Positions 20,701 through 28,215 of a DNA stretch of 64,000 nt are shown here, piece after piece. A program made the translations under genes and the position numbers. Position 1 is the first letter of the stretch; each line of letters opens with the position of its first letter. This stretch comes from Mariannaea sp. PMI_226 (taxonomy: Eukaryota > Ascomycota > Sordariomycetes > Hypocreales > Nectriaceae), in assembly GCA_024336345.1 (NCBI GenBank), contig JANFOG010000003.1, forward strand, positions 3,788,501 through 3,852,500. Reading direction: 5' to 3'. The notes beneath the pieces are model-generated. The model saw only the letters and a list, made by a program, of their open reading frames with translations, was not told where the DNA came from and did no database searches.

Positions 20701-22025
20701 CAGAAGCTGGCGAATTCGCTAATGGATGCATAACATCGATGTCAGGCTTTTCGAGGATAGATTGGGACTGCACCCGCAAGCTTAAAGCGATTTCTCGCCA
20801 AAGAGTCGTTGGCAATACCATAGTGCCAGAGACAACATGGTATGTCTACGATAGCCAGGGAAAGCAAGTACGCAAGGTTACCGAACGGTCCAGAACTGTA
20901 GCGAACGAGGCAATCATCAAAATGAAGGAGACAGTGCTGCTTGGCAATGCTGAGATATTCATCAAGTATGCGGGCCAAGGCGAAATCTCGTGCAAGAAGA
21001 CTACAACGACAAAGTCATTGATCGGGGGTAACACCGAGGGAGATGGCCCTCTGGTCATTGCTGAGAAGACAGAAACGGATGACGGCCCTCTTTCCTCTTC
21101 TTCCGTCCTTCTTCGGTATATCTTAAGTTCCAGCCTTGAGGTGGACAACGAGGCTCGTGTTGTCTCCTATGAGGAGTATTCGCCTTTTGGGATGTCAACG
21201 ATGGTCAGCTGCGGCGCTGGCATCGAGGCACCAAGTTCTTATCGGTTCGCAGCATATCGGCGGGACAAAGACACGGGCTTTTACCACTGCGGTGCGCGTT
21301 GGTACATCCCACAACTGGGACGATGGTTGTCACCAGATCCGCTCACAACCGCTGACGGCCCAAATACATACTGCTATTGTGCGAACGATCCGGTCAACTG
21401 GACCGATCCCGAAGGCACGATGCGGCGACGCCAGCGGCCCCCAAGGACTGTTGGGTCTACATTGCGAGGCATGGCGAAGGAAGTAAGCAAAAAGCCAGCC
21501 GCGCCAGTTCTGGCCGCTGGTGGAGTTGCGGCGACAACAGGAGGTATGCTCATGGCTTTTACCGGTCTCGGATTATTGGCAAGCGGCGGCATAGGGCTCG
21601 GGCTTGGACTAGCTGCTGGTGCTACGATCGCATACAGGAGGTTTGCAGAGACTGAGAGGAACTATATTGGCCCTTCGAGACTCACCGGCCTGCCTCTTTA
21701 CATACAGGACGATCAGACCCGGTTGCTCAATCCCAATCAGCAAGCCAACGTACAGCTACAGGGGCAACTGAATGCGCAACCAATCGCACAGCCAATCGTG
21801 CAACCCATTGTGCAACCCATCGTGCAACCCATCGCCCAGGCAAACCCACAGCCGCAGGCCATTGCGCAACCCAACCCACAACCCGGAGGAGGCGCTAGGA
21901 TCCCTTTGCAAGTCGTGATCCAACGGTGGAATCAATACGTAGACGACATGGAGCTCGACAAGCCCAACAATAGAACGCAGGAGAAGATTGCGAACGCAAC
22001 GAGACCAGAACCTAGGCGCCAATAA
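14769..22025 (+). CDS. Fused Tc toxin B-C subunit (SpvB/TcdB + RHS/TcC), 2418 aa
   Basis: One uninterrupted frame of 2418 codons. Regions in order: an SpvB-type domain from about residue 65 to 400 (LDIPFPITPGR..., DSGAGNGPFGIGW); FG-GAP-like strands near 460-800 (DLDGEGSP, DMSGDGLED, DIDGSGTKD); the TcdB middle region around 790-1000 (RGLETKISY, EFRGFGMVE); RHS/YD repeats from about 1560 to 2100; and an RHS core ending with GARWY..LGRWLSPDP (SPDP at 2188-2191) and DPEG at 2213-2216. In TcC proteins this core carries the aspartyl autoprotease that cuts off the C-terminal effector, and the conserved Asp and Arg pattern is kept. The last 202 residues (2217-2418) would be the cargo: a Gly-rich hydrophobic stretch, a short QPIV repeat and a basic tail with no match I know. 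Bacterial TcB and TcC are usually two proteins; here they are one. No signal peptide is seen. Confidence 0.95.
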   Translation: MAPIFKSDHTLPQPAQHRGRQAVEASTDDPSVLASGASAAGSQGPASKPGGPLLSSPQMPKLDVANFTTGKGGGALRSIDQKFSVNPSKGTLSLDIPFPITPGRHGFHPTIGLEYDSGAGNGPFGIGWKASNPSISRQTSHRIPQYLPDGDDAFITSESEDLVLIPNSEEENATGYLVNKYRLRIEHNQTLRIERWKSTTDAGDVFWRTLSDDNITKIYGRDDSSRVFESVGHNGAQKRIFSWLICESYDPFGNAIKYSYKAENDTGLLKQDGQLPTYERNRDTQVRSRERYLKSIKYGNISPCRDLETWMPSLDLIQNAIWAYELVLDYGEHDDICPDTKEVKPWDVRPDPFSSFRSGFEIRTYRLCRRVLMFHHFPHELKKDDYLVASLSFSYSELPTGALLSSITRSNHVLDTKTNQYVTESLDPFRMEYSKLPDMQTLDVDCIKPRCLQTLPISRPETVTRWVDLDGEGSPGLLVQMQGAWYYQRNETAMNSKGAEIDSESEPEIELNLEDNFGRVQQLPTIPNVHDCTKTSFEDLDGSGNQRLVVTDEDGRDYGYYERGSDFPESGWRSLQLFQSISTESLEKEQVKRIDLTRSGTDDILVADSSGDMIWHESLGKDGFKAGRRCEVPVQSTYPRLLAADNHITTYLADMSGDGLEDIVQVCNGCISYWPNAGHGRFGREVIMHNSPFMDSSDQFSFERVHLLDIDGSGTKDILYIQQGGGVMVYLNHSGNSWSEGIFISQFPDVDKLSTIFTLDVRGNGTTSLCWAGLENDTSSDMIVRYLDLSAGGKPHLLTSFDDGRGLETKISYRPSTKFYLRDERSGHPWKTRLPFPVHAVAKVVERYPLSLTKHITKYAYHEGYFDSDEQEFRGFGMVETWEHDEIVVKAETKAFRGPTKHQKMWFCTGSPQLSLVPDHVFDKVRVKTVIPDGLDRFAQLEAHRALRGSEVRVETYGLDGTIKETVPYLVKESTYDLEMLLKPISLKAPGSFRISSRESVCVTYERDQTDPRIEHNLVLAVNKFGDVIKAAKVLYGKERSTISDLQSRKLQTNNEVTYTETEYTDKIDTSNYFYKPQVAATKVLRVLNSPLTGFVDLSSARNNPGTVFGLSSTSKNTTIVQGESSRVLYRSADLSRSLLPGQIESGPVVVVDQKFDLCLQKEELKAAYGAGMSDDALVKIKEEAGYRDIDGDGNWWIPSSRAYFGQGSPDAPNETEILRARKSFFTPTRSLDPFKNSSTIKMDTYCLLPVETSDALGNTTTAVNDYRTLQAITLTDPNGNRVVTRLDTFGNRTAVSRMGKVEESMGDDIDDQVPMLVSAATLRDLIFRPTEDSARKLLGSWGKRCISSQTILENGSHRLPPFQVELVRTEHVFSQLKDETHSGHIHMAVTYFGSRNSKIQTSSLRSWKPSSEQWCISDCTVYGLDGKTVKSHQPFMSADPLYKSHLGLDAPVTFEFTDALNRRVGSLCPDHSWSKTSLTAWSSTEYAPGDLLGVADPCKDPDVGCYFTALPSTTFLPLWIEMRRRDDTQTRLTMRSSTAQSTSPTISHWDSQKREIIHVETADKKSRILQFAYDSGGHKTREVDALGRLIQENQYDRQGHRLVNSNMDSGHDTTIYNCLGNEILSYDSQNVSKHVIYDELHRPIETRIREGQKSTEYVWSQTVYGEKEEDARSKNLRGKPALVRDQSGIRKFLQYDFKGNVGLESLQLAFDYKGPIDWSENVKLESAVYQSITVYDALDRLCLSTDPLSRQTHRTFNLAGALVGLKTKSPGDANWTPIISGSTKTADGLTSTIRYGNGSTTSYVYDKNTRHILSKKTSRTNGSILEDLSYAYDCFNRVICIADAAQKSVIYRNKLVLPKREFWYDGWGRLVKATGRESVSGQGSGSLTSQEIGSNPLAMMNLTMANGKELASYTETYKYDDADNLLTMCHTVADAATAGWTRAYTYKEPSLIEPKKVGNRITCTEVSECVETYGYKTEAGEFANGCITSMSGFSRIDWDCTRKLKAISRQRVVGNTIVPETTWYVYDSQGKQVRKVTERSRTVANEAIIKMKETVLLGNAEIFIKYAGQGEISCKKTTTTKSLIGGNTEGDGPLVIAEKTETDDGPLSSSSVLLRYILSSSLEVDNEARVVSYEEYSPFGMSTMVSCGAGIEAPSSYRFAAYRRDKDTGFYHCGARWYIPQLGRWLSPDPLTTADGPNTYCYCANDPVNWTDPEGTMRRRQRPPRTVGSTLRGMAKEVSKKPAAPVLAAGGVAATTGGMLMAFTGLGLLASGGIGLGLGLAAGATIAYRRFAETERNYIGPSRLTGLPLYIQDDQTRLLNPNQQANVQLQGQLNAQPIAQPIVQPIVQPIVQPIAQANPQPQAIAQPNPQPGGGARIPLQVVIQRWNQYVDDMELDKPNNRTQEKIANATRPEPRRQ
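21777..21836 (+). repeat. 12-bp minisatellite (5 units) encoding QPI(A/V) repeats
   Basis: Five imperfect 12-base units encode Gln-Pro-Ile-Ala/Val in frame at residues 2337-2356 of the TcBC fusion, inside the predicted variable cargo. The units differ only at a few positions, as expected for a young, slippage-prone tract. A looser Gln/Pro/Asn-rich continuation runs to about 21885. Confidence 0.9.
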
Positions 22026-23171
22026 AGAGCAGTTGTAACTTGGGGGCAAGCAGAGTTGACGATAGTTATTTTACTACTCCATTTCATTTGAGTACCTAGT
22101 TGTGGTGTTTTAGGAATCAAGTTTACTTCAATCGGATCCTCTGATTGCCATTTTGCTGCCAACTGCAGTAGTACAACTCCTATCAATCGATCAGTGAGAT
22201 ATGACTGCCCAGGAGGAAATGGCCAGTTCATCAATACGTGGAGGGAATACAATGGGCTGAGGCTCCGCTACTTCTCCTAGCAATTTGCCTCGAAGTGACG
22301 GTCGGCTGCACTGTAATGCGAGACCTCCCATTCCTCATAGCAAAGATGACTTCGGTGAAATGGTATAAGCAGGCTGAGACCAGGTCCATAGACACAGTGA
22401 ATCCTGTTACTAGAACCAAGAGCTGTGTCTCTCAATTGGTCTGCACCAGCTGGAGTAAAAGTATCCTGTGAAGTGTTTGATGATGCAACGCGAAATATGC
22501 ATGTGCCCATCTTGGGGAAACTTGGATTTCGTGCTTGGTGCGCGCCGCAAAAAGGGGGCCTTTCTGCAGTCACATACAGTGTGGCGAGAGCGCTATGGTA
22601 AGGAAAGCTAGGTAAACTGTAGTGGCTCGGCGGATGCGCAGCCGGTTTTAGTGGCACACCTCGAATTCAGGTGTGCCATCCCTGCCGACAGCCACTGCCA
22701 CAGGCCTCCAAACACCAAACCTAGGGCCCAACACGTTGCTATGCGGACGTTTCAGCGGGCATGCTCTTCAAACACTAACTTGATGCCGGACTGACCACAG
22801 CGCAGGAGCAGCACCACGACAGCAAAAGTTATTGGCCAGGGCCTTTGTTTCTAGTCAAGGTATATCAAATATTTAAAAAGAATGAATCTTTAGATGGATG
22901 TGAAATTTATTAGAATGGGGACTGGACACCCTCAAAGGTCACGCAACAACCCACACCGGTTTTATTGGGATACCTCGACCGCTCTATCAATCCTTTCATC
23001 TTTGTCCAATGGGAGATAATATATGAACATAGTCACATCGAAGCAGAGGATGGTAAAGATACAATCGTCGCATTTTGGCACTTTTTCCTATCGATCTCGT
23101 CGGACAGTCCTGGGGTAAGATATCTGCCTTTGATCTCTTCGGCTCTGGCTTTGCCTTTTCCATATTGCTCG
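22026..23171. other. Intergenic region after TcBC
   Basis: Between two convergent stop codons. It contains the inverted repeat at 22652-22678 and an AT-rich stretch near 22860-22915. No gene is supported. Confidence 0.5.
22652..22678. repeat. Perfect 10-bp inverted repeat, 7-base loop
   Basis: TGGCACACCT at 22652-22661 and its exact reverse complement AGGTGTGCCA at 22669-22678 flank CGAATTC. It lies about 630 bases past the TcBC stop. It could be a binding site or a transcript hairpin; its role is unknown. Confidence 0.8.
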
Positions 23172-25514
23172 TCATTGTTCAGACCAGCGATGCTTTCTAC
23201 GCTCATCAATAGTCGCTTCCTTCTCCAAGTCTCGCAGCTGCAATGATATCCTTTCCAACACCTCCTCGGACTTGATCAATTCGTATGCTGTCCTGCCTGT
23301 ATCGTCCTGAGCATATAGATCCATTCCGTATTTCATGAAGGTTTCAATGAGAAGTCCGATAATGCAAAGCCGACAGCTCATATATCGAGCCCAGTGTTTC
23401 ATTTTGGGGAGCCTCTTCCAGTTTTGTGTCGTCGAAGTGAACCGGGGAACGCCTCTTGAATTAAGCGAACTATTCCAATGTGCGGCGTGAACCGAAAGGT
23501 CTTGCCCAAAGTCAAGTTCGTGTCCGAGGCTGGTTGCGCTCCTCAAGTTACGTATATGTGGCTCACTTTGGTCCAGGGCGCAGACGCGATGAAGGATTGT
23601 TTTACCGTGCATCATTCCCTCGGCTGTGATTCCTAAGCTAAGCATCGCTTCAGTGATCCTCAAAGTCTGGTAGAGTGTGCCAAAGGCGAGGTATTTTTCT
23701 ACTCTGACATCACTGTAGAGCGCCCAGAGTGGCGATTGTGCATCCGAGGGCAGCTTTGTCTGGTGATAATACGGCAAGATGGATTCTATCGCCCACTCCA
23801 GGTCAACATGATAGAGGTTCTCGATGGCCCAGTTGACCAGATGCTGTCCATTGCTGGTAAGGAAGTGCGACGGAACTAGAGGGAGGGTAGTGAAATTGAG
23901 AAGCTTTTCTTTCCGCCTCATCTCCCATGTTGTTCCAGCACGTGTATGACTCTCTTCAGGTCGCCTGATTGTCTCAAGCTTATTTTGTTTAAGGAGATTC
24001 CGTGTAGGCTCCTCTACTTCAAAATCTGGGTTCGGAAATCCTGCAAGGAGGCATTGAAGGACGGTCATGGGACGGCTTTTGGGGGAGAGGCGGCGAACAG
24101 TGTTTCGGTCGGCACCGAAACGAACAAGGTTTTCGAACAGCCTACTTGGTATACAATCACCAGTTGCCAGCATTAGGGGAGTGAAACCCCCGGACCAGAG
24201 GGACGGTTGGTCAATATCGGCACCAGCACGTAGAAGAGGAACAATAAACTCGTCTTCCGCGTCAATTGAGCCGAGGCAAACTTGAATCGCCTTTGATATG
24301 GGACTCAAGTTACTGCTGTCAGTGAAATTCGGGTTTGCTCCCCTGTCTAGGAGCAACTGGGCGGCTTGGTGGTTTCGTGCGGCGATTTCGATATTGAGGA
24401 GAGTCCCCCTGCCTTCGATGTGCTGGTTGGGAGAAAGGCCAGCATCTAGCAATAGTGAAAGAAGCTGGGCTTGGGTCGTTTCATCTAGCGGTTGTCTGTC
24501 TCTGAATACATGCTGGCTATCACCAATTGCCAAGAGTAACGCCGCCAAATGATCTTCATCGCCGGCGGAAAAATCCAGAGTGGTATACGACAGGACGAGT
24601 TGGACGACACTCATATAACCTGTCGCAACTGCAGCGAGGACGGAGCCACCATGCGGATTCACACGTTTAGTTCGTGCTCCGTTTAAAAGAAATAGTTTTG
24701 TGAGTGAGTATAGCTCAGACTCTGTCAGGCGTTGTCGCAGACTTCTGCTGTATTTGCTGCACGAAGCAAGGAGCATCTCTAGTGGTGTGTATCCCGATTT
24801 ACCTGAGTAATTGACATGATCGGTCGGATCGGCCGCAAGAAGGACTTTGGCGACTTCTACCGATCTCACATGACTGACGACCGCTTCGTGTGAGAATCGA
24901 CTATTTTCCCCATATCTTACAGAACTAGATGATCGGTGATGCATGTGATAGTAGACTGGATCAGGCACAGTTCTGCGTTTTTCTATCAAGTCGGCACCGT
25001 ATTCCACAAGTAACCTGACTATGCCGACATGATTGCGTTTTGTTGCGAGACTGAGTGCACTGCATGATCCACACTCGGATGAGTAAAGGAGGGGGATCTT
25101 GGAGACAGTTTTCGTCGGGTACACAGGGAATTCGAAGTCATCGTGATCGAACCTCGTCTCGTATGCATCGCCCAGATTCACCTTCCGTTCGAATCCGATA
25201 CCTCGTGATTCACTCCAGAAAAACGCCGCGTTTGGAGAAGCTCCCATGTCCAAACAAGATTGACCAAGAGACGTGTCGCCAAAGAAGCATGCCCAGGAAA
25301 GCGAGTTGTATATTCGGTTTGTGATATCTCGCTGCATCATGACAGGCCTAACCCTTGCGGCAAGTCTGTGGCAAGTCAGCACGAGACATTTGAGGTCAGG
25401 TTCATCGTGGAGATAATTTAGAATAAGGTTGAGAATTTCCTGCGGTATGAAACAAATCTGGCAGTCGCTCTCACGGCCATCTGATCGGTGATTCTGGGCC
25501 TCATCATTTGCCAT
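23172..25514 (-). CDS. F-box and ankyrin-repeat protein, 780 aa
   Basis: One exon of 781 codons from the ATG at 25514. An F-box-like helix bundle lies at about residues 15-60 (IPQEILNLILNYL...CHRLAARV). Ankyrin repeats follow from about residue 70 to 450, with recognisable units such as ALSLATKRNHVGIVRLLVEYGAD, LNIEIAARNHQAAQLLLDRGANPN and TPLMLATGD. The C-terminal third has weaker helices and a late ankyrin-like unit (YGMDLYAQDDTGRTAYEL). F-box proteins usually link substrates to SCF ubiquitin ligases through Skp1, with the ankyrin array as the likely substrate binder; neither partner is visible here. Large expanded families of this type are common in filamentous ascomycetes. The start 9 bases upstream at TTG was not used because fungi rarely start there. 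Confidence 0.85.
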   Translation of the reverse strand: MANDEAQNHRSDGRESDCQICFIPQEILNLILNYLHDEPDLKCLVLTCHRLAARVRPVMMQRDITNRIYNSLSWACFFGDTSLGQSCLDMGASPNAAFFWSESRGIGFERKVNLGDAYETRFDHDDFEFPVYPTKTVSKIPLLYSSECGSCSALSLATKRNHVGIVRLLVEYGADLIEKRRTVPDPVYYHMHHRSSSSVRYGENSRFSHEAVVSHVRSVEVAKVLLAADPTDHVNYSGKSGYTPLEMLLASCSKYSRSLRQRLTESELYSLTKLFLLNGARTKRVNPHGGSVLAAVATGYMSVVQLVLSYTTLDFSAGDEDHLAALLLAIGDSQHVFRDRQPLDETTQAQLLSLLLDAGLSPNQHIEGRGTLLNIEIAARNHQAAQLLLDRGANPNFTDSSNLSPISKAIQVCLGSIDAEDEFIVPLLRAGADIDQPSLWSGGFTPLMLATGDCIPSRLFENLVRFGADRNTVRRLSPKSRPMTVLQCLLAGFPNPDFEVEEPTRNLLKQNKLETIRRPEESHTRAGTTWEMRRKEKLLNFTTLPLVPSHFLTSNGQHLVNWAIENLYHVDLEWAIESILPYYHQTKLPSDAQSPLWALYSDVRVEKYLAFGTLYQTLRITEAMLSLGITAEGMMHGKTILHRVCALDQSEPHIRNLRSATSLGHELDFGQDLSVHAAHWNSSLNSRGVPRFTSTTQNWKRLPKMKHWARYMSCRLCIIGLLIETFMKYGMDLYAQDDTGRTAYELIKSEEVLERISLQLRDLEKEATIDERRKHRWSEQ

Positions 25515-26189
25515 TGTTGCCAAGCGGTGTAATGGAGGAACTGCAGCGTCTCAAGGGTACGGGAGGGATTGGCGAGTAGGTGACTGTTGAACAATGGACC
25601 CCTTGATACTAATCAACTTGTGAGGATCGGGGTAGACCTAACAGAGGAAATTTTCTTCGTGTCGAATAGCAGATATATTTGGTCCAATCTTTGGGAGGAT
25701 TGATTGCCTTGGTATTTGGACAGGACTGTTTTAATGGTCCGCTCGTATGCACGACGGTATGATCGTGTGGACATGTTTGCTGTCCGACGTCCGATGGCGA
25801 TTCTTAAGGCACTTTGTATTATGTCTCGCATAAGCAAGTGCACAAGTGTGAGACCAGTCTATCCTCACCTCGTATGGTCGCGCATGAGCTGGCTCAGGCA
25901 GAGCTGTGGAGATGGGGTAAGCATCGGAGTGCTGGAAGAAGCGGAGCGTTTCAGAAGGCTAGGGTCCATACATACGCTTGAAGGTTGCAACGTTGTACCT
26001 AAGGCAGATAGATAATCATCTTCCACAAGGGACTTTGGGAGATTGAACAGTCGCTATGCATTTCAAAACTACCTAAACCATAAAGAATATCACATCGCCG
26101 CCGGCTCAAACGTACACTGTAGGGCCTCTGCCTTGGTCTGTCCGGTGCCTATGCCTACCCTATCTACACATTGGCGTCGTTGTCCTCAG
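25515..26189. other. Intergenic region
   Basis: It holds the promoter of the F-box/ankyrin gene and the 3' flank of the dioxygenase gene. No coding frame with support was found. Confidence 0.5.
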
Positions 26190-27351
26190 TCAAGCCTTCT
26201 CAGCAGTCGCAAGCGACATGTCAAATTCCAGCTCCAACTCAGCCTGGGGGTCGCCTTTTCTGGGGGTAAAAGTGACAGTGAGACTGTCCTTGACGGCAAA
26301 CACTGAGTCGTTGCCGAGATAGTCGGAATCAGAGTCGAAAATTTGTGTCACCACTCGCTTGTAGCCATCGGCGATTACCTGCGTCTCAGTCAGCTCAACA
26401 TCCTTTCTTGCAGCTGTTTATTCACTCCTCCATCTTCTCTGAGCTTACCATGAAGTGAAGGTGTGCTGGCCGGAACACGTGTCTGTCCAGTAGTTCAAGT
26501 AATTGACCCGCAGGGCCATCAGTAGGGACCTTTCGCATCTCGTCAGCACTGGTATTTCTTCGACTCATAAAGATGTCAAATATACGATTTACGTACAGGA
26601 TAGGGAGTGGGTTTGATGCAGTAGAAGGAATATCGTCCTTCAGCATCTGTGACAAATTTTCCTCGTAGATTGTGTTCCTGTTGCTTGTCGTCTTGTTGCT
26701 CGTAGAGCCCTGGTTCCATTTATTAGTATTATGTGATCATACATCAGACCGACTTATGTCGTGTCAAACGCACCATTGGTGGAAGCTTGCCAGATTTCGA
26801 CAGAAGCATTAGGGATGGGCTTGCCAGTCTCGGCGGAGGTAATCTTTCCGTAGAGAAAGACAGGGATGGCATCTTTGGGAGGGTCGAAAGAAATAGTGGT
26901 GCCGTTAGGTCGAATTGGCGTATCAGGACGCCAAAATGGCCCAAGAATGGCAGAGAGAGTACCGGAACTGCCGTTCTTGGCTGCAGCTCGATGAGTGATA
27001 TCGTCCACCAGTCTATGTACTGTCAGCAGGCAGAACTTCGATTGATCCGTTGGAAGCGTCTCGGGCGACTCACGACTCGAGACCAATGACATCACAGACC
27101 AGCTGGCCCTCATTGCGGCGGTCATTGCTCATTTGGCCAGCCTTGTTGATCATGTCCACGGCGAGGAGCCACTCGTCCATAGTCAAATCGACCTCACGTG
27201 CGAAATCGTGAATGTGTCGCACGAAGCTTGACATGACCACTCGCAAGCGAGGGTTTGTCTTGGGACCGAAGGAGTCGATGACATGCTGGGTAAAAGCCTG
27301 ACCAAGGCCCTCTTCCTTCTGCTCATTGGAGGTGACGGTTTGTGTAGTCAT
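26190..27351 (-). CDS. Intradiol ring-cleavage dioxygenase (hydroxyquinol/catechol 1,2-dioxygenase type), 299 aa
   Basis: Five exons on the minus strand, 27351-27074, 27012-26774, 26709-26597, 26529-26449 and 26378-26190, give 300 codons with stop. An N-terminal dioxygenase helical domain (about residues 10-100) precedes the catalytic beta-sandwich. The four non-haem Fe(III) ligands of the family are visible: Tyr175 (NGLYEQQ), Tyr209 (PTPYPV), His233 and His235 (RPAHLHF). These enzymes open catechols or hydroxyquinol between the two hydroxyls, giving muconates or maleylacetate. Length and layout fit the fungal cytosolic hydroxyquinol 1,2-dioxygenase group, but the substrate cannot be settled from sequence. 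It is probably part of a catabolic cluster with the CoA-transferase, hydrolase, SnoaL-like protein and Zn2Cys6 regulator to its right. Confidence 0.92.
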
Positions 27352-28215
27352 CTTGATAACAAGTCTGATATGACGCCTTGGAGGAAGGTGATTGAAGCTT
27401 TGGAATTGACTTGAATTGCAGCAAAGACGGCTGGCGAATAGTCCAGAGCGATCAGGGTGTAAGAAGTAAGGTGATGTGAGTTGAAGTAAAATAGGGTATG
27501 GAAAATAAGGAACAACACGACTGGTTTTATGTTCTCAATCCTACCACGGATATATGGCTTGCAACGGATGTCAGAGGCGAGACTGTCTTGGCTAGGTAGG
27601 TCAAGACAAGTTCAACTCCACAGGCCAAGTGTCGATCCGGCATCGAATATTACAAGCTCGTGTGTGTGGCCATTATCAGTCAAGTATTACAAACCGAATC
27701 ATCGCGGCTGGTCATACGAGACGCACCCCGCCATACGGACGGTCATGGAGAATTTGAAATGCGGGGTCCCGAATTCTAGTTTGAACGACGTAGCATAAAG
27801 CGAGCGAGGCGCCCCAGACATCCGCAAGAAACAAGGGCACTCGTCGGGTAGAGGGTCAAGAAGAGTGTGAGCGGTCCACCCTCAGCCGACAACTGATATC
27901 CGACAGAGAGGGGCATTAGCCGCACGGGAAGAGACGGCGGATAATGAATTGAGAGGCGATTCCATGCTGATAGATCGATGACAGATTGATTATTGATGGT
28001 GAGGATACATCTCAGCATTGTCTATCTGTTTTGTCGTGAGAAAAGAATGATGTTGCAATGGCTGTTGGGATTTGGGTGCAGGTGGGATAAATCGCTGGCT
28101 CGACCGATGCAGAAGTAGAAGGCGGAATCAGAAACAAACGTGTTAAGATACACCTAAAATGCCTCTAGAATAAATCTATCCGTCTAGTAAATCATCGGCC
28201 GTATGCAGGTTGTAA
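27352..28215. other. Intergenic region between dioxygenase and CoA-transferase genes
   Basis: Promoter side of the dioxygenase gene; both flanking genes read leftward. A CGGCATCGA element at about 27638 is one step from the CGG-N3-CCG form seen in the cluster's central promoter. No gene was recognised. Confidence 0.45.

Noticed and set aside
25515..25523. Upstream TTG start for the F-box/ankyrin gene
   Set aside because: Nuclear fungal genes start at ATG; the first in-frame ATG is at 25514.
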